This document shows positions 52,993 through 61,548 of a stretch of 61,817 nucleotides of DNA, in pieces. Every line of letters begins with the position of its first letter. Position 1 is the stretch's first letter. Origin of the DNA: Bacteroidales bacterium (lineage in GTDB: Bacteria > Bacteroidota > Bacteroidia > Bacteroidales > Marinilabiliaceae); the NCBI GenBank assembly GCA_024401365.1, contig JAKSLE010000009.1, forward strand, positions 1 to 61,817. The letters are read 5' to 3'. A program made the translations under genes and the position numbers. Under the pieces are notes generated by a model. It saw nothing but the letters and a program-made list of their open reading frames with translations. It was not told the origin of the DNA and did no database searches.

Positions 52993-54869
52993 TATTTGAT
53001 TACGACGTCATAGTTGTTGGTGCAGGCCATGCAGGCTGTGAAGCAGCCTCTTCAGCTGCTAGGTTGGGTTCTCGTACTCTTTTGATAACGATGGACCTTA
53101 CCAAAATTGCACAGATGTCATGTAATCCCGCTGTTGGTGGTATTGCTAAAGGTCAGATAGTCAGAGAGATAGATGCTTTGGGCGGATATATGGGTGTTAT
53201 AACTGATAAAACATCCATTCATTTTAAGATGCTCAATCGTAGCAAGGGCCCTGCAATGTGGTCGCCGCGCAGTCAGTGCGATAAGGTTCTTTTCTCTCTT
53301 GAGTGGCGCAAACAGTTGGAAAATACGCCTAATTTGTCATTATGGCAAGATGCTGTTACTGAGCTTGTTACCGAAGGCGACGTTATTAAAGGTGTAAAAA
53401 CAAAGCTAGGTCTTACTATAAATGCTAAGTCTGTAGTTCTTACTAACGGAACTTTTCTCAACGGCTTAATGCATATCGGAAGAGTCAATTTTGCAGGTGG
53501 ACGTATGGCTGACGAAGCATCATACGTTCTTTCCGACCAAATGAGAGAGTTGGGCTTTAATGTAAATAGAATGAAAACGGGTACTCCTGTTCGAATAGAT
53601 GGAAGTACTATTAATTTCGACGTTCTAGAGGAGCAACCTACTGATAACGATTATATACAGCAATTCTCTTATAGAGATATAGAATTATCTGCACAGCCAC
53701 AACGAGATAATTTTATCACTTACACAAATACGACTGTTCACGATATTCTGAAAGCTAGTTTTGCCGATTCTCCTTTGTACAATGGAACTATAAAGTCTAT
53801 AGGCCCCCGTTATTGTCCTAGTATCGAGACAAAACTGGTTAATTTTTCAGACAAGGATCAGCATCAGCTATTCCTTGAGCCAGAATCTAATACCAATAAC
53901 GAGTATTATCTCAATGGATTTAGTACATCTCTTCCATTGCTGACGCAAGTTGAAGCACTTAAGCATATTCCTGGTCTCGAGAATGCTGTTATTACTCGTC
54001 CAGGTTATGCTATTGAGTACGATTTCTTCGATCCTACTCAGTTGAAGTATTCTCTAGAATCTAAACTGATTCATGGTCTTTTCCTTGCAGGACAGATAAA
54101 TGGAACTACTGGTTATGAAGAGGCAGCCGGTCAAGGTTTGGTTGCAGGTGTAAATGCTGCTAAATATTGTACCGACTCAGAGCCTCTTATTCTAACTAGA
54201 GATTCTTCCTATATTGGTGTTCTCATCGATGATCTTGTCACAAAGGGTGTAGATGAACCATATAGAATGTTCACTTCTAGAGCAGAGTATCGTATTTTAC
54301 TCCGTCAAGATAATGCAGACTTACGTTTGTCTAATATAGGAGCTAATATTTCTTTGCTTGATAAGAAACAGTCAGATTTATACAGAGTTAAATCAGATTG
54401 TATAGAAAAACTTCTCGATTTTATAACGCATAAGAAGTTTAAGGCAGAAATATTGAATGAATATCTCCAAGCTATAGATTCTTCTCTAGTAAATGAGTCT
54501 AAGTCTATTGCTGATATTCTCTCCAGACCTGAAGCTCACCTTGAATTATTCTTCCCTCTATTTGAGCGTATGTTCTCTTCTATGAAAATAGAAAATGATA
54601 CAATGAAGAGAGCTATACTTCAAGAAGTAGAAATACTCTGTAAATATAGTGGATATATAGCAAGAGAGAAAGAACTTGCTGACAAAGCATCACATTTCAA
54701 TTCACTTTCTCTAGCTAGATTTACTGACTATTCTTCTATTACTAGTTTAAGTTATGAAGCTAGAGAAAAGTTGAATAGGTATAAGCCTACGACTATTGGT
54801 CAAGCTAGAAACATATCTGGTGTTTCAACTTCCGATATTGACATTCTAGTGATGATGATACAAGGGTAA
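52989..54869 (+). CDS. mnmG: tRNA uridine-5-carboxymethylaminomethyl modification enzyme MnmG (GidA)
   Basis: 626 aa. FAD-binding VVGAGHAGCEAA at the N-terminus, CNPAVGGIAKGQIVREID, FLNGLMHIG and the C-terminal GATYDY-like segment GYIAREKELADKA. With MnmE it modifies wobble U34 of several tRNAs. gidA-type genes are classically origin-proximal, which fits the parS sites either side of this gene. The stop codon is part of the terminator stem that follows. Confidence 0.96.
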   Translation: MIFDYDVIVVGAGHAGCEAASSAARLGSRTLLITMDLTKIAQMSCNPAVGGIAKGQIVREIDALGGYMGVITDKTSIHFKMLNRSKGPAMWSPRSQCDKVLFSLEWRKQLENTPNLSLWQDAVTELVTEGDVIKGVKTKLGLTINAKSVVLTNGTFLNGLMHIGRVNFAGGRMADEASYVLSDQMRELGFNVNRMKTGTPVRIDGSTINFDVLEEQPTDNDYIQQFSYRDIELSAQPQRDNFITYTNTTVHDILKASFADSPLYNGTIKSIGPRYCPSIETKLVNFSDKDQHQLFLEPESNTNNEYYLNGFSTSLPLLTQVEALKHIPGLENAVITRPGYAIEYDFFDPTQLKYSLESKLIHGLFLAGQINGTTGYEEAAGQGLVAGVNAAKYCTDSEPLILTRDSSYIGVLIDDLVTKGVDEPYRMFTSRAEYRILLRQDNADLRLSNIGANISLLDKKQSDLYRVKSDCIEKLLDFITHKKFKAEILNEYLQAIDSSLVNESKSIADILSRPEAHLELFFPLFERMFSSMKIENDTMKRAILQEVEILCKYSGYIAREKELADKASHFNSLSLARFTDYSSITSLSYEAREKLNRYKPTTIGQARNISGVSTSDIDILVMMIQG

Positions 54870-54894
54870 AACACGCAGTGTTTTACCCTTTTTT
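54864..54894 (+). terminator. Terminator overlapping the mnmG stop codon
   Basis: GGGTAAAACAC (54864-54874) and GTGTTTTACCC (54878-54888) form an 11-bp perfect stem with a 3-base loop, followed by six T. The TAA of mnmG is inside the left arm and the last T is the first base of parS. Confidence 0.92.
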
Positions 54895-54909
54895 GTTTCA
54901 CGTGAAACA
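54894..54909. other. parS centromere site (perfect 16-bp palindrome)
   Basis: TGTTTCACGTGAAACA, identical to the site at 43490. It lies in the short gap between mnmG and ade, 15 bases before the ade ATG, where ParB could also affect ade transcription. Confidence 0.9.
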
Positions 54910-54924
54910 TTCATACTAATAAAT

Positions 54925-56571
54925 ATGGTACAGAATACTATTAAAGCTAACTTTTTAGATATACATTCTCGTAAAGTATATTTAGCAGAGATTGTATATT
55001 CTGAATGTATAGAATCTGTCAAAATACTTTCTGATAAGTGCGACGATAAATTAAATTGGGTAGTTCCTGGTTTTGTCGATTCACATGTTCATATCGAGAG
55101 TAGTATGTTGAGTCCTGAGATGTTTGCTAAGATGGTGTCGAAGTATGGTACTATAGCGGCGGTGTGTGATCCGCATGAAATAGCAAATGTCTGTGGCGAA
55201 GAGGGAATAGATTATATGATAGAGAGTGCGAAGAAGTCGTGCATCAAATTATTCTTTGCTCTTCCATCATGTGTGCCTGCTACCTCTTTTGAAACGAATG
55301 GTGCTAGTATAGATAGTGATACTCTTGAAAAGTATTCTGATAAAGTTGTAGCTCTTGGTGAGATGATGAATTATCCTGGTGTCATATACAATGATGCTAA
55401 GGTGATGTCACTGATTGAGACGGCTAGAAAATATGGTTTGCCAATAGATGGTCATGCTCCAGGTGTGAAAGGAGAGAATCTCGATAAGTATATATCTGCT
55501 GGGGTATCTACCGACCATGAGTGTTTCTCATATAGTGAGGCGGTAGAAAAGATCGCAAAAGGTATGAAGGTGATTATCCGAGAGGGTAGTGCTGCCCGAA
55601 ACCTTGAGTCGCTTTTCCCATTATTGAATGACAATATAGATGATGTGATGTTTTGTACCGACGACTCTCATCCAGATGATGTGATAGATCGTGGTCATAT
55701 CAGTCGCTTTGTCCATTATGCATTGTCTCGTGGCATTTCGATATTCGATTTGTATAAGCCATTACTCTTGACACCCAATAATCATTATGGTTTGCAGGTC
55801 GGTGAATTGAGGGTTGGTGATAGGGCAGACTTCTTGGTAGTCGACAACCTAACGTCTTATAATGTTTTGAAAAGTGTGGTCAATGGATGTGACTGTACAG
55901 GAATAGAAAAGGCCAATGCTGGGTATAGCTCTAGCAATTATGTGAATACATTTGTTGATAGACATTTCGAACTATCCGACTTTGCTGTTGATAGAAAGTC
56001 AGATCTAGTCAGGGTTATAGATGTCAAAGATGGAGAGCTCGTTTCCGGTCAGTACCTATGGAGCTTAAGGAATAAGGCTAGATATGTTGAGCCCTCGTTG
56101 GATGAAGATATAGTAAAAGTAGTTGTCATCAATAGATATGACGCTGCAGCTAAACCTGTTGTTGGGTTTATAAGAGGAACAGGGATGAAATCAGAGAGTG
56201 GCGCTTATGGATGTTCTATAGCGCACGACTCGCACAATGTTGTCATAGTAGGATCTGACAATTGGGCAATTACCGATTGTGCCAACAAAATCTTTGCGAA
56301 TAGGGGCGGATTGTGCGCCGTATGCGGAGAAGAGGTTGTCTCGATGCAGTTGCCGATAGCTGGATTGATGACCGATGATAATTATGAGAAGGTCGCCTGT
56401 GAGTACTCCGCTATCCAGAAAATGATAAAGGAGAAACTTGGCGTTAGCTTGAAGGCTCCTTTCATGACGTTGTCGTTCATGTCACTATTGGTAATACCAT
56501 CTTTAAAGATAGGCGACAGAGGATTGTTTGATGTGGACAAGTTCAAATTCGTTGACCTTTTTGTTAAGTAG
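54925..56571 (+). CDS. ade: Adenine deaminase
   Basis: 548 aa. Amidohydrolase-family metal sites are visible in PGFVDSHVHIESSM, then GHAPGVKGENLD, STDHEC and FCTDDSHPDD. The C-terminal DFLVVDNL segment and the adenine-deaminase-specific tail follow. It converts adenine to hypoxanthine for purine salvage. Codon style shifts from T/C-rich to G-richer near 55100, roughly 60 codons into the gene, and stays so through the next genes. Confidence 0.94.
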   Translation: MVQNTIKANFLDIHSRKVYLAEIVYSECIESVKILSDKCDDKLNWVVPGFVDSHVHIESSMLSPEMFAKMVSKYGTIAAVCDPHEIANVCGEEGIDYMIESAKKSCIKLFFALPSCVPATSFETNGASIDSDTLEKYSDKVVALGEMMNYPGVIYNDAKVMSLIETARKYGLPIDGHAPGVKGENLDKYISAGVSTDHECFSYSEAVEKIAKGMKVIIREGSAARNLESLFPLLNDNIDDVMFCTDDSHPDDVIDRGHISRFVHYALSRGISIFDLYKPLLLTPNNHYGLQVGELRVGDRADFLVVDNLTSYNVLKSVVNGCDCTGIEKANAGYSSSNYVNTFVDRHFELSDFAVDRKSDLVRVIDVKDGELVSGQYLWSLRNKARYVEPSLDEDIVKVVVINRYDAAAKPVVGFIRGTGMKSESGAYGCSIAHDSHNVVIVGSDNWAITDCANKIFANRGGLCAVCGEEVVSMQLPIAGLMTDDNYEKVACEYSAIQKMIKEKLGVSLKAPFMTLSFMSLLVIPSLKIGDRGLFDVDKFKFVDLFVK

Positions 56572-56573
56572 AG

Positions 56574-58412
56574 ATGAAGCACAATTCAAATACTGAAAGA
56601 CTAGCATATTTGCATGAGATACTCAAGGTGCTGCCCGAGCAACCTGGAGTGTATCAGTATTTTGATGTCAATGATAAAATCATCTATGTAGGTAAGGCCA
56701 AGAATCTAAAGAAGCGTGTCTCGCAGTATTTTCTGAAAGATCAGAAATACGGTAAGACGATAGTCCTCGTATCTAAGATTACAGACATTAAGTTTATTGT
56801 TGTGCAAAGCGAGCATGATGCTTTCTTGTTGGAGAACAATCTTATCAAATTGCATCAACCCAGGTACAATATTCTGCTTAAGGATGGTAAGACCTATCCC
56901 TGGATAAAGGTTACCTCAGGTCAGTATCCTAGAGTGTTCCTCACTAGAAACAAAGTATCGGATGGGGGAAGGTACTATGGTCCATACACATCAGTCAAGC
57001 AAGCGTACTACTTGTTGGATCTTATCAACGAGCTCTTTCCTCTCAGGACATGTACTTTACCATTGACGGAGAATTCCATCAAAAGTGGTAAGCATGATGT
57101 CTGCCTTAAGTACCACATCAAGTCGTGCGCTGCTCCATGTGTAGGCAAGATGGGACAGGAAGAGTACAATGATTATGTTGGCAAGGCACACTCTATACTT
57201 CAAGGAAAATTCTTTGATGTGATAAGTTCGCTCAAAGATAAGATGCAGAAAGAAGCAGCCGAGTTGAACTTTGAAGCTGCAGCCGCATGGAAGGATAAAA
57301 TAGATACGCTGCAAGAGTATCAATCCAAATCCATTGTTGCCTCTATATCAAAAGCTTCGGTTGAGGTATTTGCACTAGTAGATGAGAAGTCGTCCACAAA
57401 TGTATTTGTCAATCACATGCATGTAGAAGAGGGCAGACTGCTTCATTCATTTACATACAAATTCTCCCGTCCATACGACCAGACAGCAGAAGAGATAATG
57501 TCGCACGCCTTTCAAATGGTACTTGATGAATCGCAGAAGATGTTCAAGGAAGTCATAGTAAATGTGATACCAGATGAAGATTTTGCTCCTCATGTATTTA
57601 CGATACCGCAGATGGGAGAGAAGCTGAAATTGCTAGAGCTCAGTAAGGAAAATGCATTTACGGCATTATACTATCAGATCAAGCATAACTCTGTAAGAAA
57701 CAGAGACTCGAAGGAGCAGACCATACTTCAGTTGGTACAGCAAAAGTTGTCCCTCTCTGCTTTGCCTGAGCATATTGAGTGTTTTGATAACTCTAATATA
57801 CAAGGACAATTTCCTGTTGCTTCATGTGTAGTTTTCAAAGACGGCAAACCATCGAAGCAAGATTACAGGCACTTCAATATTAAAACTGTAGAAGGCCCAG
57901 ATGATTACGCCTCGATGAGAGAAGTTGTATACAGGCGTTATTCGCGATTGCTGAAAGAAGAGCAACCATTACCAAACGTAGTAATTGCAGATGGTGGTGA
58001 GGGGCAGATGAAGATTATTCATGAAGTACTAAAAGAGTTAGAGATAGATGATAGGGTAGAGTTGATAGGTCTCGCAAAGAACTCTAAGCACAAGACACAG
58101 AGGGTTTTAGTTGGTTTTCCTCCACTAGAAGTTGACATGCCGTCGCACGACGATATGTTTGCTTTCTTTACTAGGATTCAAGATGAAGTCCATCGTTTTG
58201 CCATATCATTCCATAGAAATAAGAGATCTAGTGCGATGGTTCAATCAGAATTAGACGACATAAAAGGTATTGGACCAAAGACAAAGCAAGTACTTATTGA
58301 CAAATACAAGACACTATCGAATATAGCTTCAGCCGACAGAGAAGAGGTAACAGCAATAATAGGCAAGAGTAAAGCGAATATATTATTCGATTATATTGAT
58401 AAAGTTAATTAA
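56574..58412 (+). CDS. uvrC: Excinuclease ABC subunit C
   Basis: 612 aa. The N-terminal GIY-YIG nuclease (PGVYQYFDVNDKIIYVGKAK), UvrB-contact region with LNFEAAAAWKDKI, the RNase-H-like C-terminal nuclease (IECFDNSNIQGQFPVASCVV, then VVIADGGEGQMK) and a HhH end (LDDIKGIGPKTKQVLI) are all present. It makes both incisions in nucleotide excision repair. It follows ade by 2 bases and overlaps the convergent gene by 4 bases. Confidence 0.97.
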   Translation: MKHNSNTERLAYLHEILKVLPEQPGVYQYFDVNDKIIYVGKAKNLKKRVSQYFLKDQKYGKTIVLVSKITDIKFIVVQSEHDAFLLENNLIKLHQPRYNILLKDGKTYPWIKVTSGQYPRVFLTRNKVSDGGRYYGPYTSVKQAYYLLDLINELFPLRTCTLPLTENSIKSGKHDVCLKYHIKSCAAPCVGKMGQEEYNDYVGKAHSILQGKFFDVISSLKDKMQKEAAELNFEAAAAWKDKIDTLQEYQSKSIVASISKASVEVFALVDEKSSTNVFVNHMHVEEGRLLHSFTYKFSRPYDQTAEEIMSHAFQMVLDESQKMFKEVIVNVIPDEDFAPHVFTIPQMGEKLKLLELSKENAFTALYYQIKHNSVRNRDSKEQTILQLVQQKLSLSALPEHIECFDNSNIQGQFPVASCVVFKDGKPSKQDYRHFNIKTVEGPDDYASMREVVYRRYSRLLKEEQPLPNVVIADGGEGQMKIIHEVLKELEIDDRVELIGLAKNSKHKTQRVLVGFPPLEVDMPSHDDMFAFFTRIQDEVHRFAISFHRNKRSSAMVQSELDDIKGIGPKTKQVLIDKYKTLSNIASADREEVTAIIGKSKANILFDYIDKVN

Positions 58413-59812
58413 AACATTTTATCTCCTATAGATATCATGCGTCGTACTACGTCTGTAGTAGTAGGAGCTGACATTTGGTACTGAGAAGCGTATCTCAAAG
58501 TATCCTGGTAGAGTTTGAAAGAATTAGGGAAGCGGTAGCAATCGAAATCCGTATTAGTCCACTGTATACTACACATACCATTGAAAGGTCGTATTTCATC
58601 CAGCAGGCGTTCAACTATTTCGAATACCTTTTCATCAGGAACATTGTTTTTGATGAAGTTGGATGCGTTGATAGCCAGCGGTATTTCCAATATTCCATAC
58701 ACCTTCTGGTTCTCGTGATCGAAGGGATAGAATGGGAGGCAATATGAATTTCTAAATCCGTTATAATCAGGGAAATGAAGGCTGCAATCTACTAAAATAC
58801 TTGAAGTCTCCAATTTGCTGATATCGTTAGGAGAATTCAATGTATAGAGGTTCTTTCTGACATAAGGAAGAGCCTCGTTGTAGCAATTATGCAGATACTG
58901 GTAAGCTGAAGTAATACTCTCTGTAGACTGATTATTCTGAGGGAGGAGGATACCCACATCAAAGCCTCTTTTACCCATGCTATGCATTATATGCTTAATA
59001 TCGGCGTTGTGGAGGGATATTCCGCCACGATCCTCGGGGTTAGAGTCGTCGGTGAGGAAGAACCAAGAAGAGAAGAAACCCAGTTGCTGTTCGATGTTCA
59101 TAACCGACTCGAAAGTCCACCAAGGGTTGTCGACGATATCAAGTTTGAGAGCGTGCTTAGTAGCGTATGCCATTGCCTTAAATTTTACTTTACGTGGCAT
59201 GTCTAACGGCCTCATTCCCAAGACTTGCAACCAACCATCTACTATACGGCTTGTTTTGAAGTAATTGGTACGTCTTACGTTATGAGTAAGGTGCATTACA
59301 GGCGTTTTAAAGAGAGTAACTCGTTTAAAAGCTACCTTATTCAAGGTACACCAACGTTCGATACCCTTAGTAATCCAATCGATATAATAGTTGACCACTG
59401 GGACGAAAGCGATATCCAGTTTTTCTTGAATACTACCCTTATAAGTAAATCGCCCTAAGTTGTCACGTGAAACATTTGGGTCCAGCTCCTGATAGCCAGA
59501 AAGCAAGTAGAAGACAGATTTAATGAAATCGTGGTTGAAAATGACGCTATTCTCCTCCTCGTAGAACGGATCTTTAGACTCTGAACATGGGAAGAGGACT
59601 GGAATATTACCGATACGGAAAGATGTGGACAAACTCTCAGTAGAGCAAGGGATGATTATTCTACCATTGCTCTGTGCAGGTTGGTCGGCAGTGTATGAAA
59701 TAGAAGACTCCCAATCTAAAGAAGACTCGACAACCATCTTCAGATGGCTGAATACGAAATGTGTTTCAGCTTGAGTCAGCTGACGATTGAGACCGGGTGA
59801 ATAAGCTTTCAT
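58409..59812 (-). CDS. Polysaccharide-deacetylase-like protein (DUF7033-type), about 467 aa
   Basis: The start is placed at MKAYSPGLN (59812), which suits the promoter at 59855-59884 and avoids overlap with dtd. The N-terminal 200 residues match a Bacteroidetes domain that precedes NodB-like folds. The C-terminal half has FFLTDDSNPEDRGGI and GILLPQNNQSTES, in the place of the carbohydrate esterase 4 metal loops. A typical NodB TFDDG is not evident, so enzymatic activity is uncertain. There is no signal peptide. The inferred role is in cell-envelope polysaccharide. A weak parS-like sequence (59459-59474, 13 of 16) lies inside. Confidence 0.72.
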   Translation of the reverse strand: MKAYSPGLNRQLTQAETHFVFSHLKMVVESSLDWESSISYTADQPAQSNGRIIIPCSTESLSTSFRIGNIPVLFPCSESKDPFYEEENSVIFNHDFIKSVFYLLSGYQELDPNVSRDNLGRFTYKGSIQEKLDIAFVPVVNYYIDWITKGIERWCTLNKVAFKRVTLFKTPVMHLTHNVRRTNYFKTSRIVDGWLQVLGMRPLDMPRKVKFKAMAYATKHALKLDIVDNPWWTFESVMNIEQQLGFFSSWFFLTDDSNPEDRGGISLHNADIKHIMHSMGKRGFDVGILLPQNNQSTESITSAYQYLHNCYNEALPYVRKNLYTLNSPNDISKLETSSILVDCSLHFPDYNGFRNSYCLPFYPFDHENQKVYGILEIPLAINASNFIKNNVPDEKVFEIVERLLDEIRPFNGMCSIQWTNTDFDCYRFPNSFKLYQDTLRYASQYQMSAPTTTDVVRRMISIGDKMF

Positions 59813-59845
59813 GTCAAATGTCCTCTTAGTAGTATACTTAGTGTA

Positions 59846-59874
59846 TTGTTTATCCAAAGTTAATAGTAATTTTG
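59846..59874 (+). promoter_or_regulatory. Predicted promoter of dtd-deoC
   Basis: TTG (59846-59848) and TAATTTTG (59867-59874) with 18-base spacing on the plus strand, about 47 bases before dtd. It interlocks with the divergent promoter, so the two RNA polymerases would compete. Confidence 0.6.
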
Positions 59875-59884
59875 TGAGTATCAA
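59855..59884 (-). promoter_or_regulatory. Predicted promoter of the deacetylase-like gene
   Basis: On the minus strand TTG (59882-59884), 19 bases, TAACTTTG (59855-59862): a full -33/-7 pair, 43 bases before the chosen start. Confidence 0.7.
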
Positions 59885-59921
59885 AATTATATTGAAAGCA
59901 TAACGAGAAGCGAGATATAAA

Positions 59922-60374
59922 ATGCGAGTAGTAATACAAAGAGTCAAAGAGGCGTCGGTAGCCATAGAAGGGCAGATTGTTGGTCAGATAGGCCAAGGTC
60001 TATTAGTTCTTTTTGCAGTAGAAGAAGGCGAAGGAGAAGAAGACCTTGACTGGTTGGTATCGAAAATAGTGCAGATGAGAATATTCTCAGATGCTGAGGG
60101 ATTGATGAATCTATCACTTGAGGATATAGGGGGTGAGATACTGGTAGTCAGCCAGTTTACCCTTTATGCGCAGACCAAGAAAGGCAACCGTCCATCCTTC
60201 ATCAGGAGTGCCAAGCCAGTGACAGCTGAGCCGTTGTACGAGCTATTTGTAAAGAAATTAGAAGAGAGGCTTGGCAAGAGCGTTCCTACAGGGCGATTTG
60301 GGGCAGACATGGCAGTATCGTTACTCAATGACGGGCCAGTGACCATTACGATGGACACGAAGAACAGAGAATAA
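59922..60374 (+). CDS. dtd: D-aminoacyl-tRNA deacylase
   Basis: 150 aa, standard length. Hallmarks are [32 protein letters not shown] (active-site SQxT with Thr) and the Gly-containing NDGPVTI. It removes D-amino acids and glycine wrongly attached to tRNA. Together with deoC, 20 bases downstream, it forms a small operon. Confidence 0.96.
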   Translation: MRVVIQRVKEASVAIEGQIVGQIGQGLLVLFAVEEGEGEEDLDWLVSKIVQMRIFSDAEGLMNLSLEDIGGEILVVSQFTLYAQTKKGNRPSFIRSAKPVTAEPLYELFVKKLEERLGKSVPTGRFGADMAVSLLNDGPVTITMDTKNRE

Positions 60375-60394
60375 CAACAATTCATATACAACAT

Positions 60395-61291
60395 ATGTCA
60401 CTATTACTTGAGTTAAAGCAGAAATACCCACTGACAATCAGTCAGAAAGAGGTTGATGATTTCGTTGCGAAATTAAAGGATAAGCAGCAAGAATACTATG
60501 AGAATCCTGCTGTACAGCAGACGATATTTTCGTGTATAGACTTGACCACATTAAAGCAGACCGACTCCAAGAAGAGTGTTGAGAAGTTTGTAGAAAAGGT
60601 CAACAGTTTTGCCAAGGACTATCCGATGTATACAAATGTTGGAGGCATCTGTTTATATCCCAACTTTTCGCCTATATACAAGACGCTGAAAGTTGCTACG
60701 GTCAACCGAGCCGTAGTTGCAGGAGGTTTCCCATCATCGCAGACATTCAAAGAGATTAAAGTCTTAGAGTCGAAGATGGCCATTGAAGCAGGCGCCACAG
60801 AAGTGGACATAGTGATACCAGTAGGGGAGATGTTAGAAGGCAACGTAGAGAAAGTATTTGACGAAGTAAAGTCGGTCAAATCTGTACTTCCGAACAACCA
60901 TCTCAAGGTAATTCTTGAGACAGGCGTATTGACGAATATTGAGACGATCTGGTATGCTTCAGTAGCAGCAATGGAAGCGGGAGCAGACTTCATTAAAACT
61001 TCAACTGGCAAGGAACAACAAGGTGATATGCAGACAGCTGCGTACGTCATGTGTCAAGCTATAAAGAGCTTTCTTTCGAAGAATGGAAGGAAGGTAGGTT
61101 TCAAGCCAGCGGGAGGTATCAGGACTGCCTTTGATGCGACATTATTCTATTTGATAGTCAACACGATACTTGGCGACGAATGGATGAAGGCAGAATTGTT
61201 CCGTATAGGAGCGTCGAGCCTTGCCAACAGTTCGTTGAGCAGGATGGAGACGCTCAGGTTAGGCAAAGAGACAGAAGTCAAATACTTCTAA
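60395..61291 (+). CDS. deoC: Deoxyribose-phosphate aldolase
   Basis: 298 aa. Features are CIDLTTLKQTDS, VDIVIPVGEMLEGN, KVILETGVL, the Schiff-base lysine in FIKTSTGK and FKPAGGIR. It splits deoxyribose-5-phosphate into acetaldehyde and glyceraldehyde-3-phosphate. It belongs to the longer class of DeoC seen in Bacteroidetes. A strong terminator follows. Confidence 0.95.
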   Translation: MSLLLELKQKYPLTISQKEVDDFVAKLKDKQQEYYENPAVQQTIFSCIDLTTLKQTDSKKSVEKFVEKVNSFAKDYPMYTNVGGICLYPNFSPIYKTLKVATVNRAVVAGGFPSSQTFKEIKVLESKMAIEAGATEVDIVIPVGEMLEGNVEKVFDEVKSVKSVLPNNHLKVILETGVLTNIETIWYASVAAMEAGADFIKTSTGKEQQGDMQTAAYVMCQAIKSFLSKNGRKVGFKPAGGIRTAFDATLFYLIVNTILGDEWMKAELFRIGASSLANSSLSRMETLRLGKETEVKYF

Positions 61292-61311
61292 GAAAGATAT
61301 ATGTGCAGTCG

Positions 61312-61345
61312 GATTAACCCTCTTAATGAGGGTTAATCTGTTTTA
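61312..61345 (+). terminator. Rho-independent terminator after deoC
   Basis: GATTAACCCTC (61312-61322) and GAGGGTTAATC (61328-61338) form an 11-bp perfect stem with a 5-base loop, then TGTTTT. Confidence 0.9.
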
Positions 61346-61432
61346 TGGCTAGGCGTTATGGGAACAAGGCGGCATTGCCAGTATAGTTTTTGATGATTAT
61401 TCTTTCTTTTTTTGTACTTGGCTGGTTAGTCT

Positions 61433-61476
61433 CTGTCTATATACTGTCTATATAGAGTGTATATAGAAGTGATATA
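61433..61476. repeat. Four consecutive 11-bp units ending in TATA
   Basis: CTGTCTATATA (61433-61443), CTGTCTATATA (61444-61454), GAGTGTATATA (61455-61465) and GAAGTGATATA (61466-61476). The period of 11 is close to one helical turn. It lies about 70 bases upstream of the metallophosphoesterase gene. Confidence 0.6.
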
Positions 61477-61548
61477 GTGCGCTATGCGAATTTTTGTAAT
61501 GATTTGTCAGCTATCAAAAACGAGGCAAGTCGCAATATTTTAGAGAAG

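Noticed and set aside
59813-59965. Longer start of the deacetylase-like protein
   Set aside because: It would overlap dtd and run across both predicted promoters. The added residues look like translated non-coding sequence.
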